Assembly (NCBI GenBank): GCA_965240325.2
Contig: OZ251235.1
Location: forward strand, 62,001 to 126,000
DNA: 64,000 nucleotides
Origin: Rebecca billardiae RCC1528
Taxonomy: Eukaryota > Haptophyta
Reading direction: 5' to 3'
Below the pieces are notes generated by a model. The model was not told the origin of the DNA. It did not search any database and was given only the letters and a program-made list of their open reading frames with translations. This document shows positions 18,713 through 26,868 of the stretch, one piece after another. How positions within the stretch are numbered: the first letter of the stretch is position 1; every line of letters begins with the position of its first letter. The translations under genes were made by a program, and so were the position numbers.

Positions 18713-20140
18713 ATGGCGTCGGCCCGCTACGGCCGGCTGATGATGGAGGAGGACTCGCCACCAGCGGGGGCACGCGTCTGCGCGTGCACGTCGCTCATCG
18801 CGGCCGCGTGCGCTGCAGTGGGCATACTCGCACTTCTGCTCACCCGCGAGCGCCACCTCAGCGCGCCACCCTGCCCGCTGCCAACGGTGCTCTGGTCAAG
18901 GGGGCTGATGCGCGCGTGCTGTGATGTGGCGCCGGCGCGGATCAGGCGCGACGGTATCCACGAGCGGGGTGCCGACGTGGACTGGTCGACAGTGCACATT
19001 GGCGACACATCAATCGTCTACGTGCCCAGCCTCGACATGCGCGACTTCCTCCCGCGCTTCCACGCGCTCCCTCTCTCGGCGCGCATCACGGTCGTCACCG
19101 GGCAGGAGGATGTGGGCGTGCCACGTGAGCTGTTCGGGCAGGGCTGGCGCGCGGAGTTCGTCGATGACGCGCCCGAAGGCAGCCTCGACGAGTTCCTCGC
19201 CGACCGCCGGCTGCTGCACTGGTTCGTGCAGAATTACGACCTGGTCGGCTGCACGCCCTATTCGGGCTGCTCGGCCGCGCGCGCTCGCTCGCCCGACCCG
19301 TCGCGCGAGCTGGCCGCGCGCAAGGTGAGCCCGCTGCCGATCGGGCTGGACCTGCATACGAGGGCCGAGGTGCTCAACCGCTCAACCGCGTGCGCGCAGC
19401 AGGCCGAGTTCGACGAGATCCGCACCGCGCTGCCGCCATTCGCGGAGCGAGCCGACGCTGTGCTCGCACCCTTTGGCTGCCGGTGGCACGGCCGCGAGCG
19501 CGCCTGCGAGGAGCTCGGCGCGGCGGGCAGCACCGTGCGCTTCTTCTCGGGCAGTCGGACGAGAATGTGGCGCGAAATCGGCCACTTCGCGTTCGTCGCC
19601 GCCCCGCTCGGCCACGGGCAGGACACGCACCGCCTGTGGGAGACGCTCGCGCTCGGGTCGGCGCCCGTCGTGCTCAGCTCCTCCCTGGACGCGCTGTACA
19701 TGCAGTTTCCGGTCGTGATCCTGCGCTCGTGGGCAGAGGTGAATGGGAGCGCGGTGCGAGGGTGGCGCGAGCGGCTGGAGGCGCGGTTCGGCCGCGAGCC
19801 CTTCGACGCGCGGTTGCGGCACAAGCTCACCTCGAGCTACTGGGCCGGCTTGATCCGAGGCACGCACGAGGCACTCCTCGGCGCCGATGCTGCGGCGCAG
19901 ACGCCACGCCCAGTGACGCCACGCGCGCAACTGCACGGGGATCAGCGGGATGGAGCGTCCGATCGGGCACGCGAGTCCCGGCTGAACGCGCTCAGCAAGA
20001 CCGCGCAACTGTCTGCAATGCGGGCGGCGCGCCAGAGGCTGAGGGCGAAGCAAGCTGGCCCAGGCGCGCGGGCGCTCAGCAGCATCGGTGCTCACGCCGC
20101 GACGCCGCCTGTCAGCTCACGCATCACGGCGGCTCAATGA
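18713..20140 (+). CDS. Type II membrane glycosyltransferase, exostosin-like
   Basis: Single exon, 475 residues from the ATG at 18713. A short cytosolic N-terminus is followed by one membrane anchor near residues 25-45 (SLIAAACAAVGILALLL), as in Golgi type II glycosyltransferases. The key segment, near residues 300-345, is GHGQDTHRLWETLALGSAPV followed by a hydrophobic strand with LDALYMQFPVVIL. This GxDTHRxWE-xLxxGxxPVV pattern is typical of the nucleotide-sugar binding half of exostosin/GT47-like and RXYLT1-like enzymes. Donor and acceptor are unknown. The last 80 residues are Arg/Ala-rich and less conserved in appearance, and the true C-terminus may be shorter if a 3' intron was missed. Confidence 0.7.
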   Translation: MASARYGRLMMEEDSPPAGARVCACTSLIAAACAAVGILALLLTRERHLSAPPCPLPTVLWSRGLMRACCDVAPARIRRDGIHERGADVDWSTVHIGDTSIVYVPSLDMRDFLPRFHALPLSARITVVTGQEDVGVPRELFGQGWRAEFVDDAPEGSLDEFLADRRLLHWFVQNYDLVGCTPYSGCSAARARSPDPSRELAARKVSPLPIGLDLHTRAEVLNRSTACAQQAEFDEIRTALPPFAERADAVLAPFGCRWHGRERACEELGAAGSTVRFFSGSRTRMWREIGHFAFVAAPLGHGQDTHRLWETLALGSAPVVLSSSLDALYMQFPVVILRSWAEVNGSAVRGWRERLEARFGREPFDARLRHKLTSSYWAGLIRGTHEALLGADAAAQTPRPVTPRAQLHGDQRDGASDRARESRLNALSKTAQLSAMRAARQRLRAKQAGPGARALSSIGAHAATPPVSSRITAAQ

Positions 20141-20910
20141 TTATATGGCCTGGCAGGCTGGCAGTGCAGCAGCAGCCGCTGGCCGAGCTACTGTCTGACT
20201 CAGACTGCCTGACGGCACGGGGGCTCCGGCGGGCAGCAGTGCCTCGGTGCTGGGGGCAGCCGGGGCACTGGTAGTGGTACTGCCACAGCTAGGTAGTGGC
20301 CACCGTATTACCGTTACGTACTACTTATATTACTGATACTCCGATTACTCGCTCGGTCCAAACGGAATGGCGGACGAACGACTGTCGACTGGGTCAGTCC
20401 GAGAGTGAGTGCCGAGTCGGTCAAGAAAGACTCAGAGAATCCGCTGCTAATAAACCGTCCGGCCTACTGCCTGTGACTGATCAGCTCGGATGCCGATGCG
20501 GCCGACCCCGGTCCGGCGGCCGGGCGGCGGGGCCGCCGGTCCGCGTGATCGATCGGTTTATTAGTCGTGCCCCGAGTGCCAGTCGTGCCGCCGCGGAGCT
20601 CGAAATACTGACGAAGGAGTCGGCGCGCGGGTGTGACACTGACAGCAGGGCTGACTGAGCTAGCCCAGCTTCCACTATACCATAACGGCCAACGGGGTTA
20701 TTAACGGCCCGGAGGCGGACTGATTGAGTGATAGTGATGATAGGCAGATAGTCATACTCATAGTGAGTCGGATCCGACCGTCGCGGATCCGCGGCTCCGT
20801 CATTGGCGCTTGCCCGCAGCGAAGCCGGCGTGGCGGCTTGACTACGATAGACCTCCAGAGCGACAGAACCACGCGCGGACGCGCACGTTTCAGTCGGTGG
20901 TGATGGGGCC
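20141..20910. other. Intergenic spacer
   Basis: Lies between convergent genes. Mixed composition with frequent ACTGACT-like short motifs. No gene, RNA or long repeat is seen. Confidence 0.5.
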
Positions 20911-21339
20911 TCAGCGCGATGGCGTCTCCGCCGTGTTTGCATTGCCGTCAGCCCCTGGCGCCAATTGCCGCTTCCGCGCCCACTCATGCCGAAACTCGCC
21001 CTTCGAGTCGAAGAGCACCTGGTTCATACGCTGCTCGCGCTCGGCTCGGTCCTCCTTGTTGCCGTAGCCGTGCTTCATGCCCGAGGACGCCGCTTTGGCG
21101 CGGGCCCACGTCGGTGTCTCCATCAGCTCTTCCTTGGTCATCTCCGTCTTTCCGCCGATGATTGCAAAGACGATGGCTGCCGGCACGATCATCAGGCCGG
21201 TGTAGATCAGGACAGGTCGGGAGCGGAACAATGCCTGACGCAGCGGCAGCGATGGAGGGCCGGTGTCGGCACCGGCCGCAGCCGGCTTGGGCCGAGCTGT
21301 CGAAGGAGGTCGACGATTCGTGCGAAGTCGCGGGTCCAT
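20911..21339 (-). CDS. Small single-pass membrane protein, function unknown
   Basis: Single exon, 142 residues from the ATG at 21339. A basic, Pro/Ala-rich N-terminus (about 35 residues) precedes one hydrophobic segment, VLIYTGLMIVPAAIVFAIIG, near residues 44-63. A charged, helical C-terminus follows (KEELMETPTWARAKAAS, then DRAEREQRMNQVLFDSKGEF). The basic N-terminus could be a mitochondrial presequence, and the layout resembles small accessory subunits of inner-membrane complexes, but I recognise no family. Codon use and balanced composition support a real gene. It lies 387 bp upstream of the fusion-protein gene A, in divergent orientation. Confidence 0.65.
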   Translation of the reverse strand: MDPRLRTNRRPPSTARPKPAAAGADTGPPSLPLRQALFRSRPVLIYTGLMIVPAAIVFAIIGGKTEMTKEELMETPTWARAKAASSGMKHGYGNKEDRAEREQRMNQVLFDSKGEFRHEWARKRQLAPGADGNANTAETPSR

Positions 21340-21726
21340 CGTGATTCTGTGGATGGCAGATTTTATTTCTTGCGCTTGATGCAAGGAGGGTTATTTGTGA
21401 GCTGCTGATGAAACCGTCGTCTACGTACCGTCTTTTATTTTAGTCGCGACCGTAGTCGTTCCGCGTTCGTTTTGGTAACTGGCCCGGCCCGCCGTTGTAC
21501 TCTTGTCTGGTTCATATCAAGCAGCGTGAAACGGTACAGTATACCGTACCCCTAATGATGATAGCAGCCGAGATCAAGCGGCTGATGACGAGACACCATC
21601 AAGATTTCGGCTGCTTGGGCCTTGGCTCTTTGCAAAGCTGCTCCTTGGTGAGGGCGGCGGTGGCCACGCCAAGGGCCCCGGGGAGGGCCTGCGCGATCTC
21701 TGGCCGGCCGCGTCACGGCGCCCCCA
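21340..21726. other. Divergent intergenic region
   Basis: Separates the small membrane protein (minus) from fusion gene A (plus). The left half is AT-richer and the right half GC-rich. No motif can be assigned. Confidence 0.4.
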
Positions 21727-24700
21727 ATGGGGGGCCGGGGCCATGGCCAGACTCCCCGCTTCCTAGGCGCCAACTTCGGCTCGCCGCCGCAGGTTGCGCC
21801 GAATGGCGGCGATCGGTGTTCGCCGCTGCCGCCATCGCAGCCGGGCGCATCACCGCACAACAGCCGGCGCGCACCACGGGCGAGCAACCTGCTCTTCTCT
21901 CGCGCCCGGGCGCACGACACGCGGCTTGTGATCGTGAGCGATCCTGGGCCGGACCCGGATGACGTCAAGGTGCGCGCTGTTGCCTGACGCGCGGCGATGC
22001 TGCGACGCGCCTCGCGCGCGGTGCGAACTGTGTGCTGCGTCGCAGCTCGGGCACGGCGGCGCCACGGGGCGCGGGCGCGCACCGCCTGGCACGGCACGGC
22101 TGCGCGCTGAGCTTGCATGCGCGCCCATCCTCCCGCGCGCGCAGGCCATCCTCGTCGCCGCCATCCTGCACAAGCAGGACCAGCTCGCGCTCAACGCCGT
22201 GATCGCAAACGGAGGCGGACAGGCGCGAGCGCGCGCGCGGCTCGCGCGGTGCATCCTGGACCACGTGGGCGCGCGCGACGTGCCCGTGGGCGTGGGCTCG
22301 GGCGGGCGGGACTACTCCGCCCAGCCGCACGAGTACAACATCGCCGGCTACCAGGAGGTCGAGGACAGCCGGCTGGTGGACGGGCGGGTGCTGCTGATGT
22401 CGATGCTCAAGCAGGTGCACACACGCGCGCGCGCGCACGCGCGCTGGGCGCGGGGCGCGGAGCGCGGGGCGTGGGGCGTAGGCCATGGGGCGTGGGATGC
22501 GGCGCGCCCGCGCACGGGGCGCTTGCGGCGTGCACGCGGCGTGCACGCGACGCGGTGCTCGCGCGCTGTGGTGCGCACGGGCAGCGCCGGCGCGCCGCCC
22601 GTCCTGCAGCTCTGGGGGAGGGCCGATCCGAGGGGGTCAAGGCCCGCCTCGCTCCTCGCCCTCGTGAGCAGCACGGCACAGGGGCGCAGGGGCGCGTGGC
22701 GCGAAGCGGCGCGCTCGACTGCTCGCTCACCGCTCTGGCCTGCGCGTACGTGCGCGCGCGCGCGCCGCCCGCCCGCAGGCCTCGCTGCGCTCGCTCACCT
22801 TTGTCTGTATCTCGTCGCTGCGAGATCTGGCGGACGCGATGCTGGCGGAGCCCGAGCTGGTCGTGTCCAAGGTCCGGGAGGTCGCGGTGATGGGCGGGCT
22901 GGAGCAGGACTCGGCGAGCGGCGAGTGGCTGCCGGACACGTCGGTGAACAACGGTGCGTGCGCGCCGTGGCGGGGGCGGGCCGGGGCCTCGCCTCCGCTC
23001 ACGCGCGCGCGCCCCGCCTCCGTGCGCCGCGCGCAGGCCTGGACGCCGAGGCGGCGCGCACCGTGTACGCCTTCTGCTTCCAGCGCGGCGTGCCGCTGCG
23101 GGTGGTCAGCCGCTTTGCGGTGCCGATGCTGCCGATGCAGGTGCGGTGGGCCCCGCGCGGCTGCGCGCCTCGCGCGACTGCGCGCCTCGCGTGGCGCACG
23201 GCCCACGCCGCACTCGCCCTGACGGCGCCTCACGCCGCGCGTGTGCGCGCCCGCGCGCCGCGCCGCGCCGCTCTCACGCTCGCGCACGCAGCTGGCCAAG
23301 TCGTTCGCCGACCGCACCAACTGCCCGGTGATGGCGTACCTGGCGAACGCGCAGTTCCTCGGGCTCGAGGGCCTCTGGCAGAAGCTGTGCGAGGGCAAGC
23401 TGCCCGCGCGCTGCACCAAGCAGTGGTACTTCGAGACCTTCTGCGGCGTGGACGCAGACCAGTTTGGCGCCAAGGGCCTCGAGGCGCTCGACGCCTCGGC
23501 GGACATCGTCACGCTGCTCAATGGCTTCGTCAAGCCGTACGACGGTGCGAGCGCGCGCCAGCGGCGGCGGCGCGCGCGCGCGCGCGCGCCGGCGGCGGCA
23601 GCGCCGGCGCTCACACCGCGCCCTCGCGCGCCCTCGCGCGCGCGCGCCGCGTTTGCGCCGCGCCCGCCGGTCTGCGGGCGCCTGGCTCGGGCAGTGGTGG
23701 CCCTGATGGCGGTGCTGCCGCTCACACGGCTCTGCTTCCCGCCCGCGCTCGAGGTCGAGCGCGGCGGCGCGACGCACCTGCTGTACGTGCTCGCCGAGCA
23801 CGCGCCCGACGTGTGGCACGTCCTCAAGCTGCTGCGCGAGACCTACCACGAGGTGGTGATTGCGACGAGCGGGCACGGAGAGGAGGGCACGGCCTCGCTC
23901 GCCGCCTCGAGGCTGCGCGGCGGGCTCACCAGCTCGCAGTGGGCGCCAAAGTCGCCCAAGGGCGGCGGTGCCCCGAGCTCGGCGCGCGAGCTGGCGCGCA
24001 GCTCGCTCCACCGCAGCACCGACCTCTTCGGCGGCGGCTCGCGCCGCTCGTCCGACTCGTCCGTGCGCGACAGCCACGCGGTCGAGCCGATGTCGCCCGC
24101 GGGCGCGCGCGCCTTCCCGGCCGTGCGCGCCAAGGCGGGCGGCGAGCCGATGGGCCAGTACGACGTGGTCGTGCTGCTGCGCCACGCGCTCGACGAGGCG
24201 TCGCGCCGGCAGCGCGCGTCCGCGCAGCCCATCGTGCTCTGCGGCATGGCGCTCGTCGCGGCGTGCGTGCTCGTCTCGATCATCGACGCGCTGATCCACC
24301 CGCGCGCCGACCGCTCGCGTGACGAGGACGCGGCGGTGCGCATGCGGCAGGGCGCGTACAAGGCGGCCGCGTCGCTCTCGACGATCTGCATGCTGCTCGG
24401 CGTGCAGCCCTTCTCCGCGCAGCGACGCACGCACCTGCTCGTCGCGCTCTTCGCCATGTGCTTCTTCGCCGCGCTCGCGCTCATCAAGTGGCTCGGCCTG
24501 CTGGTCGGGATCGGCGGCGGCTGGTTCAAGACGCGCACGGCCGCGGGCGCGGAGGCGGTGCTCGTGCTCACCGCGCTCCAGTCGGCGCTGCCCATCGCCA
24601 TCCTGGGCTGGGCGGTGGTGCGCCACCTGCGTCAGTCGCGCTGGATCCTGATCGCCACGTGGCACTCGTGCGGCGTGCTCGCGCTCTGCGCCGGCGCGCT

Positions 24701-25225
24701 CGACGTGACGCTCGCCGTCGACGAGTGCGTGCACGAAGGCTGCGGCGCGCACCCGGGCTTTGTCGCGCCGATGCTCGTGCTCGGCGCGTGGAACGTGGCG
24801 ATGGGCTTCCTGCTGCTGCACCCGCGGCTGCGGCTGAAGGGGCACGCGTGGCTCTCGCGCGCGCTCTCGACCAGCGGCCGCTACTCGCCGCTCGCGCCGT
24901 TGATAGGCTTCGGCCAGACCGACCCCAACCCCGAGCAGATTGTGGAGCGCGCGTGGCGGATGTGCAACCCCGTCACGCTCGACGGCGGCGCGTTCCGCCG
25001 CCTCTCCTTCTCGCCCACGCCCGTCGGCACCGGGCTGCAGAGCGGCCGCGCGCGGCCGCTCAACGGCAGCCCGCAGCACACGAGCCCGCACGGGGCGCGG
25101 CTGTCCGGCCCCGCCGTCGTCGTCGAGCGCGCCGAGCTCTCGGGCGCCGACTCTGACACGTGCTCCGTGCCCGAGCGCAGGCACTCGGTCGAGCTGGGCG
25201 GGTACCAGCTCGCAGTGCCGCCCTT

Positions 25226-25279
<54 letters not shown>

Positions 25280-26144
25280 GAACTCGCAGAGTAGCGGCGG
25301 CTCGCGCTCGCCCATCCGCGCCGCCATGCAGCGCATCAGCGCGGACATGCTCGGCCGCCGCCCCGCCTCGGAGTGCGGGCTCGCGCGCGGCACGTCCGGC
25401 AGCTCGGCCGCACCCAGCAGCGTCGAGGGCAACAGCGGGCGCAACATCGACCGCGCCGCGCCGCTGCCCGAGGAGGACGAGGACGAGGACATCGACTTTT
25501 ACATCGTGCACTCGTGGCGGGACGAGCCGTCGGCCAAGCGCGGCGCGCTCGTGCACTGGGTGCGCGCGTTCGCCGCGGAGCACGGCCGCTCGCCCGTCGT
25601 GTGGCTCGACGCGCTCTGCGTGGACGCGCAGACGCGCGCGGCCGAGGCGCCGGGCGAGCAGCTCGCGCACCTGCCCGTCCGCCTCGCGCGCGCCAGCCAG
25701 CTGCTCGTGCTCCTCGGCCCGACGGTGGTCGACCGGCTCTGGTGCGTCGCCGAGCTGTACGTCTGGCGCGCGATGGGCGGCCAGATGGAGGACGTCGTCG
25801 TGCTGCCGATCGGCGCGCCCGGCGACTCGCGCGCGACCGCGTCGGTGATTGCCTCCGTCGACGCCTTCCACGTGATGCACTGCGCCGCGACGCGCGAGGA
25901 GGACTCGCTGCGCATCGTGCACGCCGTCGAGCTCGCGGGCGTGTCGCGCGTGAACGACGTGATCCGCGCCTTTTTGCCCGCCGTGCGCGCCGCGTGCGCC
26001 CAGATGGAGAACGGCGGCACGCCCAACGTGGGCTCGCCGGGCAGGTTGGTCAGCAGCGACAGCGGCGAGAACGCGGGGCCGCCGCTCGTCGACCCGGCAC
26101 GCTCGGCGGAGGAGGGCCGCGCGGGAAGCGCGGCGGCGAGCTGA
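21727..26144 (+). CDS. Nucleoside hydrolase / six-TM / TIR-like fusion protein, copy A
   Basis: Six exons: 21727-21969, 22145-22414, 22779-22953, 23037-23140, 23292-23544 and 23695-26144, giving 1,164 residues; the start is tentative. Residues about 68-450 match protist-type inosine/uridine nucleoside hydrolases. They include SDPGPDPDDVK (72-81, Ca2+-ligand Asp), ANGG, VPVGVG, FVCISSL, VREVAVMGG and LPARCTKQWYFETFCG. Six hydrophobic segments span about 527-729. A linker with an 18-residue Gly run follows (about 860). Residues about 946-1114 are TIR-like: FYIVHSW (His954), VWLDALCVDA, RASQLLVLLG and LWCVAELYVW (Trp1031, Cys1032, Glu1035). The WCxxE Glu aligns by position with the catalytic Glu of TIR NADases. 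Inference: a membrane receptor or effector carrying two N-glycosidase-type domains. It is a paralogue of copy B at 56-61 kb. Confidence 0.75.
25226..25280. repeat. (GGC)n coding microsatellite (poly-Gly)
   Basis: About 18 GGC codons in the linker between the membrane region and the TIR-like domain of copy A. It is in frame and length-variable by nature. Confidence 0.9.
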
Positions 26145-26868
26145 CGAGTCACGCTTCGCGATGGCCCCGCGGAGGGGCGGACACAGAATGGACGTTGAAC
26201 GTTCGGCCTACGGGACGACGACCTGTCCGCTGTCGTCACCTGTCCTGAATCTGATGCAGCACTGATCACAGACTGATGCTGACACACTAGATAGTAGATG
26301 ACGATATATATATGATGATTGAGACGCGCGACGACTATATATATAAGCATCAGCAGTATAGTTGCATGTGCACCACCGTCCGCCGGGCCCAGCCGCCGCC
26401 ACGCGGCGCTGTGGCACCTCTGTGTCCTCTGACTGCTAGACTGATATGCATGCATGAGTCAGTATTGTGATGCTGAGCAGAGCGCGCTGTCCCGCAGTGA
26501 CGTAAACTCCCGCGACCGGACGGCGATGATGATGTATCGCCGGCGGCCGGTGACCGTCCGTACGTAGATCCGGCTGCCGCGCGGGGACTCGTCATCAGAT
26601 AGTCAGCAGCATCGTCATACCTCATCGACTTGCGGTGGCGCCGCAACGGCGAACGGGCTGCACACGTCCTGCTCGCCCAGCACCGCCGTCGCCTCCGGCC
26701 CGGCGAAATCGCCGCGCGGCCGAAATCTCAAATAGCGGCAGCATGGGCGCGCGCGCGATGCTCGGTGGTTCGCGCAGCGCTGCCGGCCTCAGACCGGCCC
26801 AGGGCCAGCGGGCACGGCAAGTACCGCGTGATCACGGCCCATCAAACCTGCCCCGGCCTCGGCCCGTC
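26145..26868. other. Intergenic spacer between convergent genes
   Basis: Contains short ATATAT runs near 26305 and 26337 in AT-rich sequence. Nothing else is recognised. Confidence 0.5.

Noticed and set aside
23274-25922. 882-residue minus-strand open frame opposite fusion copy A
   Set aside because: Shadow frame of the real plus-strand gene, with no domain signal.
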